A stretch of DNA of 64,000 nucleotides. Source: Azoarcus sp. Aa7. GTDB lineage: Bacteria; Pseudomonadota; Gammaproteobacteria; Burkholderiales; Rhodocyclaceae. The position numbers and the translations under genes were made by a program. The stretch covers positions 41,495 to 105,494 of the forward strand of contig NZ_QVLR01000010.1 of NCBI RefSeq assembly GCF_014822185.1, read 5' to 3'. The notes below the pieces were generated by a model, which saw nothing but the letters and a program-made list of their open reading frames with translations, did not search any database and was not told the DNA's origin. Of the stretch, positions 1 through 8,731 are shown one piece after another. Position 1 is the stretch's first letter. Each line of letters opens with the position of its first letter.

Positions 1-298
1 CTGCGGTACGCAGGGGTGAGGGACAGGAGCCCTCTGCCACGGCATAGCCCCGCTCTCCGGCATCGGGGCTGTTGGCCTCTGGATTCTTTGTAGTACGGCG
101 CATGGCTGCCTTTCTCCCAACGCCCGCAACCAGGGGCGTAAGGCAGACTTGTCGGGGTGGAACGACGTGGTTTTATTGGGGATCTTCTTGCTTTGAGCAT
201 AGCGCAGACCCGCCCTTCGACCGCGATTTTCACTACCCGATTTGGGCAGGATTTCACAAGCCGGAATCTTTAACCAAATATTTCCGACGAGAGGAGCG
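1..298. other. Intergenic region with several hairpins; possible structured RNA
   Basis: No convincing protein gene lies here. Read on the minus strand, the segment from about 150 down to 1 holds at least four short perfect stems: CTGCCTT/AAGGCAG around an inner CGCCC/GGGCG, AGCCCC/GGGGCT, GAGGG/CCCTC, and CTGCG/CGCAG. A minus-strand ATG at 103 with a GAGAAAGG-like ribosome site opens a frame to the window edge. Its third codon positions are far less GC-rich than in neighbouring genes, so coding is doubtful. A possible minus-strand -10 (TATGCT) lies at 201-196. In related genomes hslVU often follows xerC; it is not visible here. I do not recognise an RNA family. Confidence 0.3.
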
Positions 299-1222
299 TC
301 AACGGCGACGCGCGCGCGGATGCGCCGCATCATAGACTTTTGCGAGGTGCTGGAAATCGAGATGGGTATAGACCTGCGTGCTGCGGATGCTCGCGTGGCC
401 GAGCAATTCCTGCACGGCCCTGAGATCGCCGCTCGACTGCAGCACATGGCTCGCGAAACTGTGGCGCAGCATGTGCGGATGCACATGCACGCCGAGGCCG
501 CGCATCTGCGCCCAGCGCGCCAGGCGCGAACGGATCGCTCCCGAACTCATGCGCGTGCCGCTGCGCGTGACAAAGAGCGCGGGCTCGCCGTTCCGGGCCA
601 GTGCGCCGCGCTGCGCGAGCCACGCCGCGAGGGCAGCGACGGCCTGCGTGCCGACCGGCACGGAACGCATCTTGTTACGCTTTCCCCGCACGGTGACCAT
701 GCGTTCGACGAGATCGAGCGCAGGGCCGACGTCGAGCGCCGCGAGCTCCGCCAGACGCAGTCCGGACGAATACAGCAGCTCGAACATCGCATGGTCGCGC
801 ACCTCCAGCCCGTCCCCGGCCTCCGCGTCGAGCAGCGCCTGCGCCTGGTCGGGCGAAAGCGCCTTCGGCAACGGCTGCGGCGATTTGGGCGGGCGCACGC
901 CTTCGGCGGGATTCACGCCCATCTCCCCGCGCTGGCGAATGAACCAGCGGAACAGCCCGCGCCAGGCCGACAGCGCGCGCGCGATCGAACGCCCGCCCAG
1001 ACCTTCGCCGTGCATGCGCGCGACGAAGCGGCGGATGTCGTGGGAAGACAGGATCTGCGGGGCACGCCCGTCGGCAAGCCGATGCAGGCGTTCGAGATCG
1101 CGACGGTAGTTCTCCAGCGTCAGCGCGGCGGCGCGCCGCTGGGTCGCGAGATAGCCGAGATAGGCCGCCAGCCACTCGGGCGGCGGTTCCGCGACAACGG
1201 CCGGGTCGTCGCGGCCGGTCAT
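299..1222 (-). CDS. xerC: Tyrosine recombinase XerC
   Basis: Site-specific recombinase that, with XerD, resolves chromosome dimers at dif near the septum. The 307-residue length fits XerC. An N-terminal SAM-like core-binding domain (about 1-95) is followed by the catalytic domain. Arg in SSGLRLAEL, His-x-x-Arg in HPHMLRHSFASH, the following GH in LLGHASI and the nucleophile Tyr in STQVYTHLD are all present. The ATG at 1222 is chosen because it directly follows the DUF484 stop (TGA at 1227-1225) and gives the usual MTGRDD-like N-terminus. A much longer upstream frame exists but runs through the DUF484 gene. The order dapF-DUF484-xerC is typical of Betaproteobacteria and suggests one transcript. 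Confidence 0.93.
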   Translation of the reverse strand: MTGRDDPAVVAEPPPEWLAAYLGYLATQRRAAALTLENYRRDLERLHRLADGRAPQILSSHDIRRFVARMHGEGLGGRSIARALSAWRGLFRWFIRQRGEMGVNPAEGVRPPKSPQPLPKALSPDQAQALLDAEAGDGLEVRDHAMFELLYSSGLRLAELAALDVGPALDLVERMVTVRGKRNKMRSVPVGTQAVAALAAWLAQRGALARNGEPALFVTRSGTRMSSGAIRSRLARWAQMRGLGVHVHPHMLRHSFASHVLQSSGDLRAVQELLGHASIRSTQVYTHLDFQHLAKVYDAAHPRARRR

Positions 1223-1224
1223 GC

Positions 1225-1875
1225 TCAGCCCAGTTGCCGGCGCAGCGCCGAAGCGACGATGTCGCCGATGCGCGAGACGTAGAGCGTGCCCATCTCGGGG
1301 TAGAAGCGCTCGCTCTCCTGGCTGCCGAGGGCGAGCAGGCCGAACACCTGTGCGTCGCGGCGCAGCGGGATCAGCGCGACCGAGCGCACGTGCGCCGAGG
1401 CGTCGCCGAACCATTCGAGCACTTCGAGATTGACCGGCGCACCGCAGTGGGGATGGCGCATGTCGCCGGCGAAGAAGCGCACCGCCTCGCTGACCGGCGC
1501 GAAGTCATCGCCCTCGCGGGTCAGCACCGAGTTCCAGATGCGCAGCGCGATGCTGGGCACGGAGAAATCGTCGCGCAGGTTCTCGAACAGCGCGTGACGC
1601 AGGGTTTCGTAGTCCTCGGCCTCGAGCAGCGCGAGCGTCAGGCGATGCACCTTCTCGCCGATCTCGTCGTTCTCCTCGCCGAAGCGGATCAGCTCGGCGA
1701 GCTTGCCTTCGAGGAGCCGGATCTTGTCGCGCAGCGCGTGCAGCTGGCGCTCGGCGAGCGAGATCGCCTGTCCGCCGTGCGGATGCGGCACCGTCAGCTG
1801 GGTGAAGAGTTCGCCGTGCTCGGCGAGGAAATCCGGATGTTCCTTGAGATATCGTGCGACGTCGGCTGCATTCAT
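1225..1875 (-). CDS. DUF484 family protein (GAF-like)
   Basis: Conserved protein of 216 residues found between dapF and xerC in many Proteobacteria; its biochemical role is unsettled. The N-terminus (ARYLKEHPDFLAEHGELF) is the DUF484 signature, followed by a charged helical stretch (about 45-85) and a GAF-like domain. The ATG at 1875 is the family start; longer in-frame extensions are unlike relatives. Its stop is two bases before the xerC start, implying translational coupling. It lies 91 bases downstream of dapF on the same strand. Confidence 0.85.
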   Translation of the reverse strand: MNAADVARYLKEHPDFLAEHGELFTQLTVPHPHGGQAISLAERQLHALRDKIRLLEGKLAELIRFGEENDEIGEKVHRLTLALLEAEDYETLRHALFENLRDDFSVPSIALRIWNSVLTREGDDFAPVSEAVRFFAGDMRHPHCGAPVNLEVLEWFGDASAHVRSVALIPLRRDAQVFGLLALGSQESERFYPEMGTLYVSRIGDIVASALRRQLG

Positions 1876-1966
1876 GGAAAGACCACTCCCTGCGGACGGT
1901 TCGCGTCCGCGCGTGTTCATTGGCCACCGGGCCGGCGCGTGGATGGCACGGCGCCGCCCGGCTCGA

Positions 1967-2800
1967 TCATGCGAGTTCGATCTCGCCTGCAAATACGGTT
2001 ACCGTCGGGCCGGTCATCAGCACCGGCTCACCGACGCCCGCCCACGCGATCTCGAGCTCGCCGCCGCGCGTCTCCACGCGCACCGGCGACACCAGCAGCT
2101 CGCGGCGGATGCCCGCGACGACCGCCGCGCACGCGCCCGTGCCGCAGGCGAGCGTTTCGCCGGCGCCGCGCTCGTACACGCGCAGGCGGATGCGGTGCTC
2201 ATCCACCACCTCCATGAAGCCGGCGTTGACGCGGGCGGGGAAGCGCGCGTGGTTCTCGATCAGCGGCCCCTGCGCCGCCACCGGCGCGGCATCGACGTCG
2301 GCGACGACCTGCACCGCGTGCGGGTTGCCCATCGACACGGCGGTGATCGCGACCGGCGTGCCGCCGACATCGAACGGCTGCACGACGGCGTCCGAGTCCG
2401 ACACGAAGGGCACGCGCGCGGGCTCGAACACCGGCACACCCATGTCGACCGTCACCAGGCCGTTTTCCTCGAGGCGCGGCGCGATCACACCGGATTTGGT
2501 CTCGACACGGATCTCGCGCTTGGCGGTGAGCCCCTGCTCATGCACGAAACGCACGAAGCAGCGCGCCCCGTTGCCGCACTGCTCGACCTCGCCGCCGTCG
2601 GCGTTGAAGATGCGATAGCGGAAGTCCACGCCCGCCTGCCCGGCCGGCTCGACGACCAGCAGCTGGTCGCAGCCGACGCCGAAATGGCGGTCGGCGAGGA
2701 AGCGGACGCGCTCGGGCGTGAGTTCGACGTGCTGGCGCACGGCATCGATGACGACGAAGTCGTTGCCGAGGCCGTGCATTTTGGCGAAGCGCAAGTGCAT
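1967..2800 (-). CDS. dapF: Diaminopimelate epimerase
   Basis: Converts LL- to meso-diaminopimelate, the last step before lysine and a peptidoglycan precursor; a cytoplasmic, PLP-independent two-base racemase. The 277-residue length is standard. The N-terminus [19 protein letters not shown] is diagnostic. The two catalytic cysteines are seen in QCGNGARC (about residue 75) and ACGTGACAA (about residue 220). ATG at 2800 is unambiguous. It probably heads the dapF-DUF484-xerC operon. Confidence 0.97.
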   Translation of the reverse strand: MHLRFAKMHGLGNDFVVIDAVRQHVELTPERVRFLADRHFGVGCDQLLVVEPAGQAGVDFRYRIFNADGGEVEQCGNGARCFVRFVHEQGLTAKREIRVETKSGVIAPRLEENGLVTVDMGVPVFEPARVPFVSDSDAVVQPFDVGGTPVAITAVSMGNPHAVQVVADVDAAPVAAQGPLIENHARFPARVNAGFMEVVDEHRIRLRVYERGAGETLACGTGACAAVVAGIRRELLVSPVRVETRGGELEIAWAGVGEPVLMTGPTVTVFAGEIELA

Positions 2801-2893
2801 GGAAGTATTCCGCTCAGAAGGTTCGATTGGGCGCAGGCCTAACGTTGGGATTCTCGCGCAGCACCCCGGGGGAGTCCAGCTAGGCCGAGCGGC

Positions 2894-3781
2894 TCAGTAC
2901 GGCCGCTTCTCGCCCGGCGGGCGAGTCTTGAAGCGGCGATGCACCCAGTAATACTGCTCCGGCATCGTGCGCACGACCGACTCGATCCACTGGTTCATGC
3001 GCAAGGTGTCGGCCTCGACGTCCGCGGTCGGGAAGTCCGCCCAGGGTTCGCCCAGACGCGTCACGTAGCCCTGGCCGCCCGGCAGCATCTCGGTCACGCA
3101 GGGCACGACGGCCGCGCGCGCGAGACGCGACAGGCGCGACAGGCCGGTGATCGTCGCCGCCGGCACGCCGAAGAAGGGCACGAAGATCGAATCCTCGCGC
3201 CCGTAATCCATGTCGGGCAGGTAGTAGAACGGGCGCCCCGCCTTCATCGCCTTCACGGTGCCGCGCACGCCGTCCTGGCGCGACAGCAGCAACTGGTCGC
3301 CGAAGCGGCTGCGGCCGTGGAACAGCCAGCGGTCGAACACCGGGTTGTTCTGGCGCGCGTAGACGCTCACGCTGTCGAACTCCATCGCGAAGCGCGCGCC
3401 GCCCATGTCGAGGCCGAGGAAGTGCGGCGCCAGCAACAGGACCGGACGCCCCGCGGCAATCAGGGCATCGACGTGCTCGCGCCCTTCGAGCCGGATCATG
3501 CCCTTCAGGCGCGCCTCGCTCGCCCACCACAACAGCCCGCGCTCGAGCATGCTGCGACCCAGCGCGCGAAAGTGCGCCCGCGCGATGCGCGCGCGCTCCG
3601 CTTCGTCCATCCGGGGAAAGCACAGGCGCAGGTTCACGTTGACGATGTGGCGGCGCCGGCCCGCGCAGCGGTACAGCAGCTCGCCGACCGCCGCGCCGAT
3701 GCGCGCCTGCACGCCGAGCGGAAACCAGTGCAGCAGCCAGAAGAGCGCGACCGCGATCCAGCTCGCGATGCGCGCCATCAT
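2894..3781 (-). CDS. LpxL/HtrB-type lysophospholipid acyltransferase (second copy)
   Basis: Predicted inner-membrane lipid A late acyltransferase that adds a secondary acyl chain to Kdo-lipid A or its precursor. The protein has 295 residues with one N-terminal membrane helix (about 5-25). The HxxxxD-type motif is HFLGLDMGG, and YYLPDMDYG and YYWVHRRFK are family landmarks. Its ATG (3781) overlaps the stop of the upstream paralogue by four bases (ATGA), so both are translated from one mRNA. Which acyl position each enzyme modifies cannot be read from sequence. Confidence 0.88.
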   Translation of the reverse strand: MMARIASWIAVALFWLLHWFPLGVQARIGAAVGELLYRCAGRRRHIVNVNLRLCFPRMDEAERARIARAHFRALGRSMLERGLLWWASEARLKGMIRLEGREHVDALIAAGRPVLLLAPHFLGLDMGGARFAMEFDSVSVYARQNNPVFDRWLFHGRSRFGDQLLLSRQDGVRGTVKAMKAGRPFYYLPDMDYGREDSIFVPFFGVPAATITGLSRLSRLARAAVVPCVTEMLPGGQGYVTRLGEPWADFPTADVEADTLRMNQWIESVVRTMPEQYYWVHRRFKTRPPGEKRPY

Positions 3782-4638
3782 CGTTCGCCCTCCGGCGCCG
3801 GCACGCCCGACGGCCGCTTGTAGCGGTTGTAGCCCCACAGGTACTGCGCGGGGCCGGCGAGGATCAGGCGCTCGATCTCGCGGTTGATCGCGACGCAGCG
3901 CTCCTCCAGCGTGCCCGCGATCGGCTCGACCGGCTCGGAAATGCGCAGGACGTAGCCCTCGCCGCGCGGCAGGCGCTCGGTCCAGATCATCAGTGCCTTC
4001 ACGCCCTTGACCTCGGACAGGCGCGCCGCGAGCGTCATCGTCCACGCCTGCCTGCCGAAGAAGGGCGCCCACACGCCCTCGCCCTGGCCCGGCGCCTGGT
4101 CGGGCAGCATGCCGACCATCTCGCCGCTCCTGAGCGCCTTCACCAGCCGCCGCACGCCGGACACGTCGGCCGGCGCGACGCGGATCTCGCCACGCGCGCG
4201 CCCCGCCTCCATCAGCGGCCCGAGCGACGCCTTGCGCGGCGGACGGAACAGCACCGTGATCGGGCCGTGCGTGGAACAGTATTGCGCACACATCTCGAAG
4301 CAGCCCAGATGCGGCGTCAGGAACAGGACGCTGGCCCCCTCGGCGCGGGCGCGCTCGATCAGCTCGCGGCCTTCGACGCGCACGACGCGCGCCAGCACCT
4401 CGTCCTGCGGGCGCAACCACACGAAGGGCAACTCCAGCGCCTGCCGCCCGGCCTCGGCGATGGCCGCCTTCATCAGCGCCGGATCGACGCGCCCGACCGC
4501 GTTCGCGAGGTTGGCCTCGAGCCTGCGCGCGTACGGCGGCGAGAAGCGCCACGTGAGCCAGCCGGCCCAGCCGCCGAGGCGGTGCAGCCACGCGAGCGGC
4601 AGTCGCGCAAGAATCCGGAAGAGTAGATTGACGATCAC
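3778..4638 (-). CDS. LpxL/HtrB-type lysophospholipid acyltransferase (first copy)
   Basis: First of two tandem lipid A acyltransferase-like genes. The 286-residue protein begins with a hydrophobic amphipathic segment (IVNLLFRILARLPLAWL). It carries the catalytic HLGCFEM version of HxxxxD, the MLPDQAPGQGEGVW substrate motif and a C-terminal QYLWGYNRYK. No ATG is available; GTG at 4638 gives the expected N-terminus, while a TTG 54 bases upstream would add a non-conserved tail. The gene diverges from metK, and a minus-strand TTAACT-N18-TATAGT promoter may lie between them. Confidence 0.85.
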   Translation of the reverse strand: MIVNLLFRILARLPLAWLHRLGGWAGWLTWRFSPPYARRLEANLANAVGRVDPALMKAAIAEAGRQALELPFVWLRPQDEVLARVVRVEGRELIERARAEGASVLFLTPHLGCFEMCAQYCSTHGPITVLFRPPRKASLGPLMEAGRARGEIRVAPADVSGVRRLVKALRSGEMVGMLPDQAPGQGEGVWAPFFGRQAWTMTLAARLSEVKGVKALMIWTERLPRGEGYVLRISEPVEPIAGTLEERCVAINREIERLILAGPAQYLWGYNRYKRPSGVPAPEGER

Positions 4639-4674
4639 GGGCGAGGGGCCGGATCGCGGGCAGGAAGTCCACGA

Positions 4675-4702
4675 TTGACCGGCCGGGTCCAAAGACTATA
4701 AT
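4675..4702 (+). promoter_or_regulatory. Sigma-70 promoter of metK
   Basis: TTGACC (4675-4680), a 16-base spacer and a perfect TATAAT (4697-4702) lie upstream of the metK leader. Transcription from about 4709 would give a leader of roughly 160 nt, long enough to hold the aptamer and terminator described below. Confidence 0.8.
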
Positions 4703-4740
4703 TATCGCCTAGCCGCCGAGTTAATACGACAACTTGCAGG

Positions 4741-4800
4741 GCGGCGCCGCGAACGCACCTAACCGGTCGTGGCAAACAAATACTGCTAAAGCGTCGCCTG
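4741..4800 (+). promoter_or_regulatory. SAM-II/SAM-V-class pseudoknot riboswitch aptamer (metK leader)
   Basis: An H-type pseudoknot can be drawn. P1 is GCCGCG (4746-4751) with CGTGGC (4768-4773). P2 is ACGC (4753-4756) in loop 1 with GCGT (4791-4794). Loop 1 contains CTAACCG and the 3' segment contains TGCTAAAGCG. Both resemble the conserved UUAACCG and GCUAAA elements of SAM-II aptamers, which share their core with SAM-V. Position directly before metK supports S-adenosylmethionine sensing. The assignment rests on motif and fold matched by eye. Confidence 0.7.
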
Positions 4801-4807
4801 CTCGACG

Positions 4808-4857
4808 AAATCCCCGGAGCCGGCCACGACGCCGGAACACTCTGGGGATTTTTGTTT
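4808..4857 (+). terminator. Intrinsic terminator/attenuator in the metK leader
   Basis: Stem AAATCCCCGGAG (4808-4819) pairs with CTCTGGGGATTT (4840-4851), followed by a T-rich run, all before the metK start. The apical part GCCACGAC (4823-4830) is perfectly complementary to GTCGTGGC (4766-4773), which includes the 3' strand of aptamer P1. Aptamer folding and this alternative pairing therefore exclude each other. This suggests SAM-dependent premature termination. Confidence 0.75.
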
Positions 4858-4870
4858 TCAGGAGCAGTGC

Positions 4871-6037
4871 ATGAGCAGGGAATTCCTCTTCACCTCGGAA
4901 TCGGTCTCGGAAGGCCACCCGGACAAGGTCGCCGACCAGGTCTCCGACGGCGTCCTCGACGCCATCCTCGCCGAAGACCCGAAGGCGCGCGTCGCGTGCG
5001 AGACGCTGGTATCGACCGGCCTCGTCGTGATCTCGGGCGAGATCACCACTACCGCCCACCCGAACTACCGCGAGATCGCGCAGGAAGTCATCCGCCGCAT
5101 CGGCTACGACAACTCCGACATCGGCTTCGACTACAAGAGCTGCGCGGTGCTGGCCGCGATCAACCGCCAGTCCGCGGACATCGCACAGGGCGTCAACGAA
5201 GGCGAAGGCCTGGACCTCGACCAGGGCGCCGGCGACCAGGGCCTGATGTTCGGCTACGCGTGCAGCGAGACGCCGTCGCTGATGCCGCTGCCCATTTATT
5301 ATGCGCACCGCATCATGCAGCGCCAGGCTGAGCTGCGCAAGGACGGCCGCCTGCCGTGGCTGCGCCCGGACGCGAAGAGCCAGCTGACCGTGAAGTACGT
5401 CGACGGCAAGCCGGTCGCGATCGACACCGTCGTGGTGTCCACGCAGCACAGCCCGGAAGTCTCACATGCGCAGATCGCCGAGGCAGTGATCGAGGAGATC
5501 ATCAAGCCGGTATTGCCGAAGGAACTGATGCAGGGCGAGGTGCGCTACCTGATCAACCCGACCGGCCGCTTCGTCATCGGCGGCCCGCACGGCGACTGCG
5601 GCCTCACCGGCCGCAAGATCATCGTCGACACATACGGCGGCGCGGCCCACCACGGCGGCGGCGCGTTTTCGGGCAAGGATCCGTCGAAGGTCGACCGCTC
5701 TGCCGCCTATGCCGGCCGCTGGGTCGCGAAGAACATCGTCGCGGCCGGCCTCGCCGACCGCTGCGAGGTGCAGGTCGCGTACGCGATCGGCGTCGCGAAG
5801 CCGGTGTCGATGATGGTGGAGACCTTCGGTACCGGCAAGATCGCCGACGAGAAGATCGTCGAACTGGTGCAGCGCCACTTCGACCTGCGCCCCAAGGCGA
5901 TCATCCAGGAGCTGAACCTGCTGCGCCCGATCTACGGCAAGACGGCCGCCTACGGCCACTTCGGCCGCGACGAGCCGGAGTTCACCTGGGAGAACGCCGA
6001 CAAGGCCGCCGCCCTGCGCGCCGACGCCGGGCTGTAA
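4871..6037 (+). CDS. metK: S-adenosylmethionine synthetase
   Basis: Makes S-adenosylmethionine from methionine and ATP; a cytoplasmic tetramer. The 388-residue protein begins with [20 protein letters not shown], which contains the ATP-site His. [12 protein letters not shown] (about 118-129) and the P-loop-like [16 protein letters not shown] (about 260-275) are both present. ATG at 4871 follows an AGGAGC ribosome site directly after the leader terminator. Together with ahcY and metF at 13-15 kb, the window carries most of the activated-methyl cycle, and both metK and ahcY appear riboswitch-controlled. Confidence 0.98.
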   Translation: MSREFLFTSESVSEGHPDKVADQVSDGVLDAILAEDPKARVACETLVSTGLVVISGEITTTAHPNYREIAQEVIRRIGYDNSDIGFDYKSCAVLAAINRQSADIAQGVNEGEGLDLDQGAGDQGLMFGYACSETPSLMPLPIYYAHRIMQRQAELRKDGRLPWLRPDAKSQLTVKYVDGKPVAIDTVVVSTQHSPEVSHAQIAEAVIEEIIKPVLPKELMQGEVRYLINPTGRFVIGGPHGDCGLTGRKIIVDTYGGAAHHGGGAFSGKDPSKVDRSAAYAGRWVAKNIVAAGLADRCEVQVAYAIGVAKPVSMMVETFGTGKIADEKIVELVQRHFDLRPKAIIQELNLLRPIYGKTAAYGHFGRDEPEFTWENADKAAALRADAGL

Positions 6038-6045
6038 GCCCGCGG

Positions 6046-6077
6046 GCCGGGACGGCTGCTTGGCCGTCCCGGCTTTT
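6046..6077 (+). terminator. Terminator after metK
   Basis: Perfect 11-bp stem GCCGGGACGGC (6046-6056) and GCCGTCCCGGC (6063-6073) with a six-base loop and a TTTT tail, starting 8 bases after the metK stop. Confidence 0.88.
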
Positions 6078-6286
6078 CACCACTGCCGGGTGAGGCATTC
6101 GCCACCCGCCCTGCAAAGCCGAGACACGGCACAGCGGTTCGGTTTATCCTCGCAGCAGCCCGGCATTGCCGCGACGGCGGCCAGGCCACCCGCAGAGCAC
6201 CCAACGAGAGAAGCCGGCGTCACGGCCATGCAGACGGCAACACGCCGCGCCCGGACGCTCCATCAGGCCCCGGACAGACGAAGTCT

Positions 6287-7921
6287 TTGGAGCATTCGTT
6301 GGCACCACTGCCCTTTCTCGGGTCACTGCGCCTGAGCATCGTCCGCACGGCACCCGAGCCGCTCTGCCGCCTCCTGATGGCCGCGAGCGGGCTCCTCGTG
6401 CTGGAACTCGACCCGCCCGACTTCACGATCGCGCCGTCCGCGATCACCCCCCTGCTCCTCGGCTACCTGGCCTTCGCCGCCTGGCTGTTTGCGCGGGAAG
6501 TCCGCGGAAGACCGCCGCTCGCGCATGCCGCATGGGCGGACCTCGCATGGTGCCTCTCCCTCACCGCGGTGAGCGGCGGCACGAGCAGCGTGCTGTTCTT
6601 CTTCCTGCTGTTGCCCATCATGTCCCACGCATTCCGGGACGGCTATTCCGCCGGCTGGACGATGACCTGGGTGACCACCGTCGGCTTCCTCGCGGTCGGA
6701 CTGCCGAGCTCGCCGGGAGGCATCCTGTTCGAGTTCAACCGCGCCGTGATCCGGCCACTCACGCTGCTGATCCTGGGCTACATGATCGCGCGCGAGGGCG
6801 GCGTGCAGATCGGCGCGCGCAAGCGGCTGTCGCTGCTCGCCCGCATCGACACCGTGGCGAACCCCCGTTTCGGCGTAGACCGCACCCTGCTCAACGCCGC
6901 TGAACAGCTGCGGGCGGCCTATGGCGTGCGCGAATGCCTGATCGTGCTGCAGCATGCGGACTCCGGCGAGAGCATCCTCGCCCGCGCCGCCGCGGAGCGC
7001 CCCGCAACCGAAACGCTGCCGGCCGCCGCGGCCGCCCCGCTCCTGGCGCTGCCGCAGGAAGCGCTCGTCGTGCATTCGCCCCGCGGACAGCTGTGTGTGG
7101 GCGCGTCGTCCGAAGCCGTGCTGCCGCACTGCCAAGGGCTTGGCGACCTCCTCGAAACACCGGCGTTCGCATCGGTACCGATGAGTCATGGCGGCCGGCC
7201 CGAGGGGCGGATATTCCTCACCGGCGATGTGCTCCCACCCTTCGACGAGGCCGAGCTGAAATTCCTCGCCGAAGCCGGCATGCATCTGGCCCATATCGTC
7301 GAAAAGGTGGACCTTCTCGATCGGCTGGCCTCCCTCGCCGCCGAGCGCGAACGGCGACGCATGGCCCACGACCTCCACGACCGCGCGATCCAGCCATACC
7401 TCGGCCTGCAGCTCGGTCTCGAGGCGGCACTGCGGCGACCGGAATGCCCGCCAGCCCTCGCGGACGAACTGCGCGGCCTGCAGCAGCTCGCCCACCAGAG
7501 CGCCGACGAGCTGCGCGGCATGCTCGACGGGCGGAGCGCGGAAGGCGCGGGCGACAACATCCTGCGCGACTCGATCGCACGGCTGACGAAAGAATACCGC
7601 GACCACTTCAGCATCGAGCTCGCCTGCGACTGCCCGCCGGGATTCAAGGTCAACGACCGGCTCGCCGTCGACCTCGTCGGACTGATCAGCGAAGGCCTGA
7701 GCAACATCCGCCGCCACACTGCCTCCCGCTGGGCGCGGCTTTCACTCCAGGGCGACGACGGGATCTTGCGCCTCGCACTGACCAACGAACGTCCGCCGTG
7801 GGGCGGCACCGACTTCGTGCCAAAATCGATCCGGAACCGCGCACGCGAACTCGGCGGCGACGCCCGGGTGGACCATGGAACGGCCACCGAGACCACCGTT
7901 CGCGTTCATATTCCCTTGTGA
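6287..7921 (+). CDS. Membrane sensor histidine kinase (HisKA_3/NarX-like)
   Basis: Two-component kinase of about 544 residues. The N-terminal 170 residues contain about five hydrophobic helices. A GAF-like region (about 190-340) follows, then a HisKA_3 dimerisation domain with phospho-acceptor His about 364 in AHDLHDR. A C-terminal HATPase domain has its N-box near GLISEGLSNIRRH. No ATG fits the start; TTG at 6287 is used here, with another TTG at 6299 possible, so the first residues are uncertain. It is followed after seven bases by its likely cognate regulator, and next by a secreted glycine-rich protein that may be the pair's target. Confidence 0.85.
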   Translation: MEHSLAPLPFLGSLRLSIVRTAPEPLCRLLMAASGLLVLELDPPDFTIAPSAITPLLLGYLAFAAWLFAREVRGRPPLAHAAWADLAWCLSLTAVSGGTSSVLFFFLLLPIMSHAFRDGYSAGWTMTWVTTVGFLAVGLPSSPGGILFEFNRAVIRPLTLLILGYMIAREGGVQIGARKRLSLLARIDTVANPRFGVDRTLLNAAEQLRAAYGVRECLIVLQHADSGESILARAAAERPATETLPAAAAAPLLALPQEALVVHSPRGQLCVGASSEAVLPHCQGLGDLLETPAFASVPMSHGGRPEGRIFLTGDVLPPFDEAELKFLAEAGMHLAHIVEKVDLLDRLASLAAERERRRMAHDLHDRAIQPYLGLQLGLEAALRRPECPPALADELRGLQQLAHQSADELRGMLDGRSAEGAGDNILRDSIARLTKEYRDHFSIELACDCPPGFKVNDRLAVDLVGLISEGLSNIRRHTASRWARLSLQGDDGILRLALTNERPPWGGTDFVPKSIRNRARELGGDARVDHGTATETTVRVHIPL

Positions 7922-7928
7922 GACCGCC

Positions 7929-8576
7929 GTGACGATCCGGGTAGCCATCATCGACGACCATCCCAGCATCACCTGGGGATTCGAACGCCTCATCGCCACC
8001 GAAATGCCGCACATGTCGCCCGTGGGCACCGCGCACGACCTCGCGGGGGCGCGCCGGCTGCTGCGCGAGATGCGCCCGGATGTGGCGCTTCTCGACCTCG
8101 ACCTCGACGGCGAAAGCGGCATCGAACTGATCGCCGAGTTCGCGGACGATGCGATCCGGTTTCTCGTGCTGACCGGGATGCGGGACGAAAACATGCGCCA
8201 GGACGCGGTGCGGGCCGGCGCACGCGGAGTGCTCGGCAAGAGCGAACAACCGGCGACGATCATCCGCGCCATCGACCGCGTGCATGCCGGCGAACTGTGG
8301 CTCGACCGAGCCCGCACCGGCGAGCTCGTTGACAGCCTGCGTCGCCAGGCGCGTTCGGCCGCCGACCCGTTCGCGACACTCACGCCGCGCGAAAGACAGA
8401 TCGTCGCCGTCGCACTGGAACACAACGGCGCACCCAACAAGCGCATTGCCGAGCATCTGGGAATCGGCGAAAACACGCTGCGCAACGCGCTGTCGACGAT
8501 CTACTCGAAGACCGGCGTATCGAACCGACTGCAACTCTTTGCGCTGGCACTCGAGCACGCCCGGCGCGCTCCGTGA
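7929..8576 (+). CDS. LuxR/NarL-type response regulator
   Basis: DNA-binding regulator of 215 residues. The receiver domain has acidic pair Asp9-Asp10 (IIDDHPS), phospho-acceptor Asp56 (LLDLDLDG) and Lys about 106 (LGKSEQ). The C-terminal LuxR-type helix-turn-helix spans about 148-205 (LTPRERQIVAVAL, then NKRIAEHLGIGENTLRNALSTIYSK split by a short linker). GTG at 7929 gives a standard receiver N-terminus; a longer frame begins inside the kinase gene. Its probable partner is the kinase immediately upstream. Confidence 0.88.
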   Translation: MTIRVAIIDDHPSITWGFERLIATEMPHMSPVGTAHDLAGARRLLREMRPDVALLDLDLDGESGIELIAEFADDAIRFLVLTGMRDENMRQDAVRAGARGVLGKSEQPATIIRAIDRVHAGELWLDRARTGELVDSLRRQARSAADPFATLTPRERQIVAVALEHNGAPNKRIAEHLGIGENTLRNALSTIYSKTGVSNRLQLFALALEHARRAP

Positions 8577-8603
8577 CTTTCGTTACGCAGCACTGCAAGT
8601 ACG

Positions 8604-8615
8604 TTACATATGTAA
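8604..8615. promoter_or_regulatory. Palindrome TTACATATGTAA, candidate operator
   Basis: A perfect 12-bp palindrome in the 155-base gap between the response regulator and the glycine-rich protein gene. A second CGTTAC half-site lies about 20 bases upstream (8581-8586). LuxR-type regulators bind such symmetric sites, so this may be where the adjacent regulator acts. That is inference. Confidence 0.4.
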
Positions 8616-8731
8616 TGCTCCCGGGGTGACGCTCCTACCTCCCCCACGATACGCAGCCCCTCTAGGATTGTGAGGAAACGTAACCGGCACCACCGCCGGC
8701 ACGAACCGACACACATCGAGGGAGACCTGCC

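Noticed and set aside
1..103. Start of a minus-strand protein gene at 103
   Set aside because: A ribosome site-like stretch exists, but codon third positions are not GC-rich like the neighbours, and the segment is packed with hairpins. Evidence is too weak to call a gene.
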